From positions 152,686 to 216,685 of the forward strand of contig NZ_FNNS01000002.1 of NCBI RefSeq assembly GCF_900106795.1: DNA of 64,000 nt, given 5' to 3'. Both the position numbers and the translations under genes were made by a program. The notes under the pieces are model-generated. The model was not told the DNA's origin. It worked only from the letters and a program-made list of their open reading frames with translations, and made no database searches. Below, one piece after another: positions 25,319 through 36,000 of the stretch. The DNA comes from Aequorivita viscosa (lineage in GTDB: Bacteria; Bacteroidota; Bacteroidia; Flavobacteriales; Flavobacteriaceae). How positions within the stretch are numbered: position 1 is the first letter of the stretch; the number at the start of each line of letters is the position of its first letter.

Positions 25319-27424
25319 TTAAAAATCGTAATACCAATTAAATAAGTCGGTTCGAATACCAAAATTAACCCAAGTAGTTTCATTTTTAAATACAGTTTCG
25401 GTATTCACTTTTGGGTTAAAGTCTCTAAATATAACGCTTCCGTATATTTTTAAATTAGTAGCTGGATTTATCAAGTACCCTAACTGAAGTTCAGTATGCA
25501 GAAAGTCGGTTGTATTACCTTGACCTATTTCATTTCCTAAATCATATGCCCTATTATCATTTTCAGAAAGATAAATATTGCTTCCGTAGTTTAAAGAGTC
25601 TTCTGGCGTGTTAAATTCAAAGCCGCGTTTTGCAATAATCACCTTGGCATCGCCATAAAGTCTACCTCTTTGGTAACGCGCTATTGCAATAAATTCAGAA
25701 AAATTAGCTCCATACGTATGAGCCATAGACTGGTTGTTGTGACCATAATTTAAAACAACTGTATTGTGTGAATATGTAAATGGTCTAACCCTATTATATT
25801 CCCCTTGAAGCAGAAGATTTTTTAATCCAAACGCATCATAATATTTTAACCCTACCTGATAACCTGTTTTGTTTGCAAAACTACCATTTCCGCTAAACAC
25901 ATTTAGGGAAGAAAATTCATCAATAATAAACTGTCCGTATACATTAACCCGGTCATTAACCTTGTATTTTGCACTTAGTCCTATTAATGCATTTCCGCCT
26001 CTTGCTCCAGTTGAAAACTCTATGGCGCGATAAAAAATTACTGGATTTAGGTAATTAAGATCAAAACCTCTATCATTATCATTTTCCCATAAAACCGACT
26101 CAAAAAGACCAATATTAAGTCGTTTGGTCACGTTATAGCTAAGGTAGTGGTTTGCCATGTACTTTGTCCTATAAGACCCCATATCAGTAACATCTTCCCT
26201 AACGTCTCGTAAAGACATCCAAGTGTTTGTATACTTGAGTTTCCAAAAGGTTGTATTTAACTTAAAATACGGATATGCACTTGCATTATCACTAACGAGT
26301 AAAGACCTGTATCCATCGCCTAAAAATGTTTTTCCATGTCCGAATTGAACATTAAAATATTTAGACGGTGTATACGAAATATGCCCAGTTGCTACTGGAT
26401 AATCGTATGAGTCTGATTTAAAACCCTTTGCAATTCCTTTGCCTGGAATAATAGCTGGATAACTGTATGCCCGAATAGACTCAGAATAACGATTAAAATA
26501 ATCGGCAAAACGTCCTTGGCTTTCATACACAACAGCGAAAAAACTTATTTTGCTTCCTATACCACCTTGAGTATACACCAAACGCGTATTATTATAGGTA
26601 TTTAAGTCGGCACCAAAATCTTTTCCAACTTGTAAATCCACACCAGGATCAAGCGTTATCCAATAATCTTTACCCTTAATAGTTACCATGTGCTCATTTA
26701 AGAGCTTACGTCCGAACCAAGAATTTCGCGTTTTAGACATACTAGCATTCTGAGCTGCAAAATCGTAATACTTATTTACTTCACTATAGATGTATGGCTT
26801 TTGTGCTGTATGACTATTAAGCCCTACTCTATTCATGGCAGGATCGAAAAGACTATAATTGTGATGTGAAAGCGGAATGTTAATATTACTGGTATACTCT
26901 TCATTTTGATATGGCAGGTTCACCAAGTCGTCGTACTCGTTAACCAATTCCTCGCGAAGATCTTTTTTGTTTGAATCTTTTTTAGATTCAATAATATTAC
27001 CCAATTCATCATAAACGGGCTTATTCAACGGTATGGCGATGGGCACAGTAAACTGAACATAGGTTGGTGCGCCATTATAAGTTGCTGGTTCTATTTTCGG
27101 TAACATTTCAAAAACGCGACGGGCCTCGGCACTCAGTTCCTCGTACATTCCATCTACGTATAGTACTTTAAAATCACCTTCTTTTGTAACTTCAAAAAGC
27201 ACATTTACATTTCCTTTATAATTTTTTTGGGTAACAGTTTCAGGAACTTCGAAATTATCAAGTAAAAACTTTTGTAATGTTTGCGTAAAACACTGTTCCG
27301 AAGCTTGTATATCTACTCCTTCACATTCAGGAAACTTAGGATATATTTCGTACTGTGTAGTAGGTGTCTGTGCAAAAACACTTAATGTAAACGAAAGAAA
27401 GCAAATCAATAAAAATTGTTTCAT
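25319..27424 (-). CDS. remB: RemB-like gliding motility outer membrane protein
   Basis: 701 aa. Signal peptide 1-18 (MKQFLLICFLSFTLSVFA). Residues about 28-135 resemble a TonB C-terminal domain (FPECEG, NVNVLFEVTKEGDFKVLYVDG, EARRVFEMLPKIEPATYNG), the same fold as in the two TonB genes upstream. From about residue 190 onward it is an outer-membrane barrel with the segments FGHGKTFLGDGYRSLLVSDNA and DRGFDLNYLNPVIFYRAIEFS that I associate with flavobacterial RemB. RemB affects gliding in Flavobacterium johnsoniae, but its biochemical role is not known to me. The last strand ends in WYYDF. Product name confidence is moderate; the architecture is what the sequence shows. Confidence 0.75.
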   Translation of the reverse strand: MKQFLLICFLSFTLSVFAQTPTTQYEIYPKFPECEGVDIQASEQCFTQTLQKFLLDNFEVPETVTQKNYKGNVNVLFEVTKEGDFKVLYVDGMYEELSAEARRVFEMLPKIEPATYNGAPTYVQFTVPIAIPLNKPVYDELGNIIESKKDSNKKDLREELVNEYDDLVNLPYQNEEYTSNINIPLSHHNYSLFDPAMNRVGLNSHTAQKPYIYSEVNKYYDFAAQNASMSKTRNSWFGRKLLNEHMVTIKGKDYWITLDPGVDLQVGKDFGADLNTYNNTRLVYTQGGIGSKISFFAVVYESQGRFADYFNRYSESIRAYSYPAIIPGKGIAKGFKSDSYDYPVATGHISYTPSKYFNVQFGHGKTFLGDGYRSLLVSDNASAYPYFKLNTTFWKLKYTNTWMSLRDVREDVTDMGSYRTKYMANHYLSYNVTKRLNIGLFESVLWENDNDRGFDLNYLNPVIFYRAIEFSTGARGGNALIGLSAKYKVNDRVNVYGQFIIDEFSSLNVFSGNGSFANKTGYQVGLKYYDAFGLKNLLLQGEYNRVRPFTYSHNTVVLNYGHNNQSMAHTYGANFSEFIAIARYQRGRLYGDAKVIIAKRGFEFNTPEDSLNYGSNIYLSENDNRAYDLGNEIGQGNTTDFLHTELQLGYLINPATNLKIYGSVIFRDFNPKVNTETVFKNETTWVNFGIRTDLFNWYYDF

Positions 27425-27478
27425 AAACCAATTGCATTAAGGGGCGAAAGATACAGATTTTTTTAAAGAGACATTAAC

Positions 27479-27508
27479 AAAAAAAGCCTCCAATTTTAGT
27501 TGAAGGCT
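27479..27508 (-). terminator. Intrinsic terminator after second tonB gene
   Basis: AGCCTCCAA (27485-27493) pairs with TTGAAGGCT (27500-27508) with one mismatch. The preceding run of A gives a U tract on the minus strand. It lies 21 bases past the stop of the gene at 27530. Confidence 0.7.
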
Positions 27509-27529
27509 ATAGCTTAAAAATGAATTCCA

Positions 27530-28309
27530 CTAGTGTATTTGAAAAATAATTGGTATCGTGTACAACACATCTACATTCTTATCGCCCTGTCGCCCAGGCT
27601 TCATTTTTGGTAACTTAGAAATAACTCGCTGCGCTTCAACTTTTAATTTCTCATTTCTGGAATTAGCACGGACATCGGTAACATAACCCTGCGAATCGAT
27701 TTTAAATTGCACATATATTTTTTGGACCTGACCATTCTCTAACTCTTCCAGGTAACTCTTTCTAAAATTTCTATTTATAAAAAGATTAATTTTTTCAGAA
27801 AGACAATCAATTTTAGCGCCATTAGAACTCAAGCTTTCACATCCTGGGTAAACAGGGACAAATTCTACATTCAGAATATTCGACGGAGCTGTTGGTGCTG
27901 GGTCTTTAGGCGCCGATTTATCTTGGCCAACAGGTTCGTCGATAAGAATATCAGTCGAAGCAATTAAAGATTCTGGTTTATCATTCGAATTATCCTTTTC
28001 GAGATTAGTAAGCGCGGTTACAAGCTTTTGAATTGGTGCTGTTTTTACTTTTGGTTTTTTTACGGCGGCAATAGGTTTTGGTTTGTCCACATCAATTTGA
28101 TAGTTTACCAAATGTTGTTCTTCAAGTTCATATTTGTAATTGTCCGTATATGAAGGCATATCCATTTTAAAAGACATCTGCATTACAATTAGAACAAGTA
28201 AGCAGCTAACAATAATTCCTATTTGAAAAAATAATCGAGAATTCCACGAAATATTTACTTTTTGCTTTTCTTCTCTTTTGTTACTCGGGTTTTTGACATC
28301 TGTTTTCAT
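27530..28309 (-). CDS. TonB family energy transducer (second copy)
   Basis: 259 aa. A short cytoplasmic N-terminus, one transmembrane helix (about 26-46, SRLFFQIGIIVSCLLVLIVM), a periplasmic linker with Lys/Pro and Asp/Pro stretches (KPKPIAAVKKPK, KDPAPTAP), and a TonB C-terminal domain at about 149-259 beginning VPVYPGCE and ending VLYTIPIIFQIH. It would couple ExbBD-derived energy to outer-membrane receptors. No exbB/exbD is in the window. It is paralogous to the next gene upstream and flanked by terminators on both sides, so it is likely a single-gene unit. Confidence 0.9.
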   Translation of the reverse strand: MKTDVKNPSNKREEKQKVNISWNSRLFFQIGIIVSCLLVLIVMQMSFKMDMPSYTDNYKYELEEQHLVNYQIDVDKPKPIAAVKKPKVKTAPIQKLVTALTNLEKDNSNDKPESLIASTDILIDEPVGQDKSAPKDPAPTAPSNILNVEFVPVYPGCESLSSNGAKIDCLSEKINLFINRNFRKSYLEELENGQVQKIYVQFKIDSQGYVTDVRANSRNEKLKVEAQRVISKLPKMKPGRQGDKNVDVLYTIPIIFQIH

Positions 28310-28419
28310 CTGATATATGGTTTTAGAAGTTTAGGAATAGGACCACACACGGCAGCGACAAGATTGATACTATATTAATCATCTTATCAATGCAAATACA
28401 ACTTTAATGCCAAAAAACG

Positions 28420-28451
28420 AAAAATCCCGCACAAGTAGTACTTATACGGGA
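28420..28451 (-). terminator. Intrinsic terminator after first tonB gene
   Basis: TCCCGCACAAGT (28425-28436) pairs with ACTTATACGGGA (28440-28451); the two non-Watson-Crick positions become G-U pairs in the minus-strand RNA. An A run at 28420-28424 supplies the U tract. Confidence 0.75.
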
Positions 28452-28475
28452 CTTTATAATGTAAATTAATATATT

Positions 28476-29198
28476 TTATTGAATATCGAAAACGATTGGT
28501 AAAGAATAAAGCACTCCCACTGGCTTGCCTCGTTGTTTTCCAGGAGTCATATCAGGTAATGACTGTACAACTCTAACGGCTTCTTTTTCTAACCTTGGAT
28601 GCGGAGCACGCGCTCTTACGTCGATTACTCTACCGCTTTTATCAATTTTAAATTGAACAGATATTCTCTGACGACCATCAAGACCAAGGTCACCTGCCAA
28701 ATCTGTATTGAATTTTTTGTTAATAAAAGAAGACACTTTTTCAGACATACATCTCTTTTTAGCATCATTTCCTCTTTCATTCTCACAACCTGGATAAACT
28801 GGTACATTTTCAATTACAGCAAAAGGAACGTCAGCGATTTCTTCTTCTACAACTTCTTCTACGATTTCTTTAATCTCAACGATTTTTTCATCTTGATTAG
28901 TCTCAGTAGATTCAATAATTGTTTCCTCAATTTCCTCCTCATCCTCAATTACGTCAATAACTTCAGGAGCTGGTGGTGGTGGCGGTGGTGGCGGTGGTGG
29001 CGCCAATGGTTGCGTAATTGGAATTTCTTCTAACAACTCATCTCCAACGTCTAACTTACCGAAGTCGCTTAGAGATTTATCATACGTTTTCCATTCTATA
29101 GCCTGCCAAGCCAATAAAAGCATTAAAATCATACCGATTTGGAAGAAAAGCATGCTTTTTCTACCTACGTCAGCCTTGGGATTTTTTTTGGGTTCCAT
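28476..29198 (-). CDS. TonB family energy transducer (first copy)
   Basis: 240 aa. Transmembrane helix at about 16-33, then a run of about ten prolines (residues ~67-77), a strongly acidic Glu/Ile/Val stretch, and a TonB C-terminal domain from about 131 (VPVYPGCENE..RCMSEKVSSFINKKF..VQFKIDKSGRVIDVRA..LPDMTPGKQRG). The layout is that of flavobacterial TonB. The repeated GGT/GGC on the plus strand near 28972-29003 is simply the coding sequence of the proline run. Confidence 0.93.
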   Translation of the reverse strand: MEPKKNPKADVGRKSMLFFQIGMILMLLLAWQAIEWKTYDKSLSDFGKLDVGDELLEEIPITQPLAPPPPPPPPPPAPEVIDVIEDEEEIEETIIESTETNQDEKIVEIKEIVEEVVEEEIADVPFAVIENVPVYPGCENERGNDAKKRCMSEKVSSFINKKFNTDLAGDLGLDGRQRISVQFKIDKSGRVIDVRARAPHPRLEKEAVRVVQSLPDMTPGKQRGKPVGVLYSLPIVFDIQ

Positions 29199-29264
29199 AA
29201 TACTGTGTTTAACTAGTTGCTAAAATATATAAATTATCGTTCAATCTAAAGAGAAATGAAAATT

Positions 29265-29663
29265 TTAAGGAGCAAATAAATGTTTTATCTTTTGAAAAGT
29301 AAAAACACCTGTTAGGGCACCACCGAAATTCGCAAGAACATCAAATAAATCAGGCCTTCTTGAGACTGTCAAATATCCTTGTAACAATTCAATTATTATG
29401 CCATAAAGAAGCGATCCAGCCAGTATGAACACCACTTGTTTACGTTGTAAACGATAGTTGTTTTGTCGAAATGAATATAATTGCCAAAAGAAAACTAATA
29501 AAAAGTGAATAAGCAGATGAACAATTTTATCTGTTCCTCCCGGTAAATCTACTTTCGGTAATTCTGGCGGAGGCATCAAAAACAGGACTGTTATCGCGCA
29601 AGTGTAGACAACAGCTAAGGCTAAAATGGTTTTATTTCCCAATAAGCGCCTTATACCCTGCAT
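29265..29663 (-). CDS. VanZ-like small membrane protein
   Basis: 132 aa with four hydrophobic helices (about 11-29, 43-62, 72-92, 105-122). The VanZ-family pattern is seen in [19 protein letters not shown] and [32 protein letters not shown]. The family's role is unclear in most bacteria. The start overlaps the end of gcvH by 32 bases in another frame, so it is probably translationally coupled and the last gene of the ruvA-sprA-gcvH unit. Confidence 0.85.
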   Translation of the reverse strand: MQGIRRLLGNKTILALAVVYTCAITVLFLMPPPELPKVDLPGGTDKIVHLLIHFLLVFFWQLYSFRQNNYRLQRKQVVFILAGSLLYGIIIELLQGYLTVSRRPDLFDVLANFGGALTGVFTFQKIKHLFAP

Positions 29664-30012
29664 CGTCCAATAGATCTGCTATCTCATCTGTGTCTGAAAT
29701 TTTCAACTTAATTAACCAACCTTCGCCATAAGGATCTGTATTTACCTTTTCTGGTTCTGATTCAAGCTCTTCATTGAATTCAACTATTTCTCCAGAAAGT
29801 GGTAAAAACAAATCTGACACCGTTTTAACAGCTTCAACCGTTCCAAAAACTTCCTCGCGATCCATTGTGTCGCCAACGGTTTCTACCTCAACATATACAA
29901 TATCGCCTAGTTCGCTTTGTGCGAAATCGGTTATACCGATAGTTGCAATATCGCCTTCAATACGGATCCATTCGTGATCCTTTGTAAACTTTAATTCGCT
30001 TGGGATATTCAT
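29632..30012 (-). CDS. gcvH: Glycine cleavage system H protein
   Basis: 126-aa lipoyl carrier that shuttles the aminomethyl group between the P, T and L proteins of glycine cleavage. The lipoylation site is Lys63 in [19 protein letters not shown], and the start [25 protein letters not shown] is typical. P and T proteins are not in the window. It follows sprA by 32 bases; sprA-gcvH adjacency is common in flavobacteria although no functional link is known to me. Confidence 0.96.
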   Translation of the reverse strand: MNIPSELKFTKDHEWIRIEGDIATIGITDFAQSELGDIVYVEVETVGDTMDREEVFGTVEAVKTVSDLFLPLSGEIVEFNEELESEPEKVNTDPYGEGWLIKLKISDTDEIADLLDDAGYKALIGK

Positions 30013-30044
30013 AATTTAATTTTTTAGGTTAATATTCCTTTCTT

Positions 30045-33000
30045 TTAGTTTCCAAAATTATATCGAAGTGTAAATCCACTTCTTATGGTCGTTTGCGGGA
30101 ATGCTGTTGAAATAGCATATTCCGAAAAAGTATGATCATAATAAAATAGTGCAGTCAGGTTTTTAGACAGCGCATAATCTACTGAAAGCTGTGCTCCATA
30201 AATAGTTTGACCTGCTGTTGTCTGACTATTATCTATATCTAAATAGCGAATAACGGTAATATTATCTCGTTTTGAAAGATCTATTTTAAAATTCAAATCG
30301 CTTACCATAACAGACCTCGTTCCGCCAAAGTTAGTGCCAATTCGTAAATCTTTAATTCGATACCCGATTCCAACAATATATTCAACTCCGCTGATTTCAG
30401 TTAGCAAGTTGTTTGCAAGACTTAAAGACAAAGCTCTATCTTTTCGCATCTCTGCCAAAATTTTCACAGAATTATTCATTTCAAAGTCAACACGAAGCAA
30501 TGGCGAGAATTGCTCTGTAAGATTCACGTTAGTCAAGAGCGTTTTTGCTTTAAAATTACCTGATTGATCTACCGCTCCTGGGTTATCTGGATCGTAATCT
30601 AGGTTAGATTGAAATTGGTTAACTGTATAATTTGCGCGATATCCGTGAGTTAATGAAAAACGTCTGAAATTTTCCTTAAACCAAGGCAGCTTCATTAATC
30701 CAGTATATTTTACGTCCCAATTAGGAAGCGGAATATCTCTAAAAATTCCTGTTTTTTCCTTTGAAGGATCGCTTCCTTTATAGGCAGATAGGAACGACGG
30801 CAACAACACATCTTGACTGTTTCTTCCAAAGCCTACCGGGAAACCATCATCGGTTCGTGGAATAGGTCCGCCTTGATAATATTGCTCTGCCAACCTATTA
30901 GCTACCACCAAACGGTTATCCTTGAAATCCTGGAAAGCTGCAGAGTTTTTTTCATCGCTGCTACTAAAAGCGGTTTTAATAAGAAGGGTAGAGATATTAA
31001 AATTACCAAAAGTATTCGGCGTTAATGATTGGTACTGGTCGTTGTGAACCATAAAGTTTTCGGAATAGTTTTCAGATTGAATTCTACTTCCACTTACATC
31101 TATAGTTAAATCTCTTACTGGCTCTAGATTTACCTGAATATCCATTTGTCGGTTTGCTACCTCTGTATATTGTTCATTAAATTCTGGATAAAGCGTCAAC
31201 CAACCTTTTTTGGCAGCGAGATCCCTAATTTCGGATTGGCTTCCAAATACAAATCCAGTTGTAGGCTTTAAAGTTCCAATAAAACCAGTAGAAGGTATAT
31301 ATCCAGGTAGATAAATTCCGTTATTTTCTTGATAGTTAAACTGCGCTCTTTTAATTGAAGTAGCCAATCCTATTAAAACATTGACTGCTTTATCGCCTGT
31401 ATTTAAGGTGTTGTCTGCTGCACCAGCTCCCGCATTTCTACCAGAAAGCCTTCCAAACGTAGGCCCAGGGGTTTCGCTTTCGGCAACCTTTCCTTTACTA
31501 TCACTTTTTGAACGCGTATTATCTGTTCTACCTGTTTCCTCTTCATCACCTGGACTTGACTTTCGAGCCTTGCTTCTCTTTATTTTGGTAAGACCAACAT
31601 ATCTATAAAAACTATTAAAGTCGAAACTAGAGTTTATTTTATGCGTACTTCCGTTTTGAATAGAATTTCCGAGATTGTACGTTTTAGTCTCACCGGTACT
31701 CAACTCTATTGGAAGTTCATTAAACTGATTACTACTTTTCTGCCATTGGTAGTCTCCTGTATATGAATATGTTGCTCGTATAAATTTTAGGAAAGGAAAC
31801 TTACTGAAAGGAAGGTCGTAGTTAATTTGTAAAGATTGAGTATGCTGATTAGGTAATCCAACATCAAAGAATCCATCCCATACACCAACCGAGTTATCCA
31901 CAACACCCTCGTCGTCTAGATAATTATTTACAATTCGATTATTAGCTGATGTGAAATTTAAACGAAGTGATTTTGTCAAGTTATAATTTAAAGTATACTG
32001 CCAATCAAATAAAAAGTTTCGTTGATAAAGCGTTGGCAAGCCTATATTTCCTTCTAAAAGATCGATGTCTCTAAATTTCTGTTGATTGTACTGCCGAACT
32101 ATATTTGAACTCACAGTAAAGTTCGTAGGTAAATAGTTAAAATTAAGGTCTTTAGCAAACTGCCAATACTTATTCATGAAAATAGAATCGTTATTTTTAA
32201 ACGGCTCTATTGGTTCAGGATTAAAGCTATAATTATACGTAGCCCCAGCTCTCACAGTTTGTTCAAGCGCATCTTCTACCTCAAAATCGTGATGATCTGT
32301 TTGGTTATAAGAGAAAGACCCTGTTAAGTTTTCAATGTCATAAATTCTAGGCTTTGCATCTCCAGTTCGTTCTTTTCTAACTCCAATAAGATTAACACTT
32401 TGCCTTCTAGTGTAGTCTACAGCTTGTTGCTTAATTCGGTCTCTATCGGCATCATCTACAGCATTGTCTAATCTAGCATCCAATTCGATATCTTGAAATT
32501 GAGGGTCGTACTTTGGAGTAATTAGTTCTTCTGAACGACCATAGTTAAACGGCAATTGAACACCCCATTTTTTTGGAAGTAATTGCCCTAAATTTAAATT
32601 GGTAACAACATCATATTGTTGCTGATCTTCAAGACTACGCTGATTTGGCCCTTGCTCTATAGATCCGAAACCAACTGTACTCATACTTCCAGTTGCACTT
32701 ATTGTTGCAAAGTCGGCCATATTTGCATCCATGCTCATAACAGCTGCCCACCCACCTTTATTCTCAAGTTCAGAGAGACGAAGTTCGTTAAACCAAACTT
32801 CACCACAAAGATCGTTTGTTGTTGGGTTTTTCAATCCTAACATTATAGTACGAACATTTCCGAAACTTGGATTTCCTCTAATTCCAATTTGAAGCGGATT
32901 ACCTCCACCGCTTACCCCGCCAACAAGTTCTTCCTGATCAAAAAATATTACTTCAGTAGGATCTGCGTTCGGGTTGGCTCTAAAATAAGCCATTGTTTTT

Positions 33001-36000
33001 GTTTTAACATCCTGCAACTGCTCTAATGGGAGGTTAAGCCTGTTTGCTATTGGCCAAATTTCTTCAGGATTAGAAGTATAAAAACGAGTAGGGTTTAAAG
33101 GCATCCTAACTTCGTAATAGTTATTTGTTAAGTCGTTCCCCATTCGCATAAAGGCAACCAATTCACCATCTCTAAGTGCTGTTTGGTTTTCTAATGATTC
33201 TGCGTGAACAAACATTTCTAAGTTTTTATACTGTCGCATATCAACATTGAAGTTCTTATACACGGCACGCCCATCATTTGGCTTCAATTCACAAACACGT
33301 AAAGCAAGAGACTGTTCGTTTTGTCGAATTATATTGTTGTTATTATTTAATTCTTCGCGCTCTAATCCTGGAGGTAATCTATAAGGAATGGGTTGACGAT
33401 TTTCGTTTTCTTCAATACTTACAGCTTCAACCTCAAAAATTGTATTACTCTGACTAGGGTCTTCAAAAGTTACATCGTTAAGTGTTTTTTCGAATCGGCG
33501 ATAATCTCCTCGCACCAATTCTAATGTTCCAAACCGCATTACCGTATTTTCCTGGAATTGTGAAAGATACATACGCATAAAACGAATTGATCGATAATCT
33601 GAAATTCCACCTACCGCTTTTGTTGGATCGCTAATTGGCACTTTAAACTGAACCCATCTTACTGGAATGGTATTATTATCTGGGGTAGTTACTTGAACTT
33701 CTTTAACATCACTTACATACCTATTTCCTTCGGTATCTAATCGCCCATTTAATGGTCTAAACGGAATACTATATTCAAAATAACTATTTATAGTATTCAT
33801 TGTATTGTCCCGATTAATATCCTCTACATCCGGCAGGGAAGTACTTCCACGGTTCGTATCGCTTACTTCTACTGGCGAATTGCCCTCGGTTCCATTATAT
33901 CTTAGGTAACGATCCAATATACTACCTTGCGCCTGTAAGAAATACTCATAATCGTCGTTAGCAGGGTCGGGAAAGCCTGCAAAATCAGGAAATTTCGCTG
34001 CTTCCTGAGCATTGTTCATACCGTCTAAACCGATATCCTGATTTCGACGTGCTTCTCCATCTGAACTAAATGTATATACCAAAGATTGGTTGGTTGGAAC
34101 TTTTCCCCAAATAGAGCTGCTTGTATTTGCGTCGCTCGCATCTTCGGGCAATCCATTTTCATATTGCTTTTTCCCGTCCTTAAGAATATCTTCAGAAATA
34201 TTTCCTAAGTTAAAATTAATAACACCACCAGGGTTATTCACATTCTCTTCATAAATGAATGGGTCCATTATCCAGAATTGGATATACTCTACGTTCGATT
34301 TCTCGAAATCGGAAGTCGTAATTGCTCGTGAAATTCCTCCGAAATTACCTTCTGGATTTGAAAGCGTGCCATCTACAGCGGCTTCGGGCTTAAAGTTATA
34401 AGGCCCACGTTGTTTTGGATAGTACGCCAAATCTAACGTAAATAAGGCTTGGGTTTGACCTTGTACAATATCCTGTTGTGGGAAAATCTCGTCTCTAAAT
34501 ACACGTCGTGTAAAGGGTGAAGACAAGTCTTGATCGTTTATTCCATCTGGCCTTCGACTGCTATAAAAAACAGGGTCGATAGTGTACCAAGCTAATTTTG
34601 CTCTTTTGAAGTTATAAGCTAGACCTGCTTCTTCTCCTCCTAAATTTGCTTCGACTGGAGTACTAGACAAGAACCAGCTTTGAGGCGTGCTAATATCGTT
34701 GGCTGTTTGAGAAGACTCGAAATCGTCAACATAAACCGTAGTTTTTCCGCCAAAATCGGAAACTTTTGGTGCTCCCGGCAATAAGTACGCAAATTCTCCT
34801 CGTAATGATAGGTTAGACTCAACATCTGTATCAATATTCGGAAGTTTATTTACCAACCGTGTAAGGAAAGGCACCTCGGTAGAGTAGTTTGCGTTAACTC
34901 CAAAAATAGTATTATTAATAGGCTCAACACCATAAGACGACTTCTGCGTCATAGGCCGTTCGTTCAGGTTTAAGTATGTAGCTCCAACAAGAAAGTTATC
35001 ACTAAACTTATGTTCTACATTCAGCCCTGTAAATCGTTTGGTTTGTTGACCGAAAAGCGAATTGTTTTCGGTGCTAACAGAGATTGGAGTATTACTATTT
35101 AAAAGTGAAGGATCTAGAATTTGAACCCTTCCTAATTGATAGTTAACTGTATAATCAACCCCTTCAACTAAGGTTCTTCCACCTGCAGTAACAGTTACCG
35201 ATCCTTGAGGAATGTTAAATGCTCCAATAGGAATTCCATCTGCTCCCGTAGATTTGTAGCTACCTTTTAATTGAAACTTGTTCTTTTCGCTTTCTTGTTG
35301 TTCTGCTTGCGTTTTAGTAGAAGAATATAGCGTTCCGAATACGTATTTTTCCTGATTGGCGTTGTAGGTTTCCTTTACATTGTAAATTGCTGGAGGCACA
35401 CCAGGAGTAGGCGTTTGATTTAATTTTTTAAACAAGTGTTCTCCGAAAGGCTCGACGGTAGTGAATATAATTCTTCCATTTTGAGGATCGACAGTAATTC
35501 CTGGATAAAAATCGAAGAATCCGTCTCCACCTTGTTGCGGATCGTCATTAAAGTTCAATCTATCAACATTGAACACGCTCAATAATACCGTCTCTTTAAC
35601 ATCTTCTGGTAGTTCTGCATAAGGATGCTGCGGAGTTCCTCTAGCTTCTTCAATATAATTAAGCGGAGATGGATCTGTGTATACAATATTAAGTTTAAAA
35701 TCTTCTTTTTCAAGTTGGTACGCTCCAATCGGGTACACGTTTTTCATCATCAAGTCCCAAACTGGCTCCTTTACATTGGTTACCGTGCTTTTCAGCATTT
35801 TAACCACAAGATTCTGAGCCGGGCTTACTTGATTCTCTGGGTCTGGAGGAGGAATGTTGCCTTGTCTAGGATCAAATCCACCACCGTTTGCTTCTACTCC
35901 ATCGTTCGAAAATTCACCTACTTGGTATACCTTTCCGTTCGCAGTAAATTGAAATGCAACCCCTAAAACTTCGTCATTGTTTAGTCTTTGATTTAAGGAG

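Noticed and set aside
28972..29003. GGT/GGC microsatellite-like repeat
   Set aside because: It encodes the TonB proline spacer on the minus strand; no sign of a separate repeat function.
28599..29033. 144-codon plus-strand frame ending in a Trp-rich run
   Set aside because: It lies antisense to tonB; the Trp run is the reverse reading of the proline repeat.
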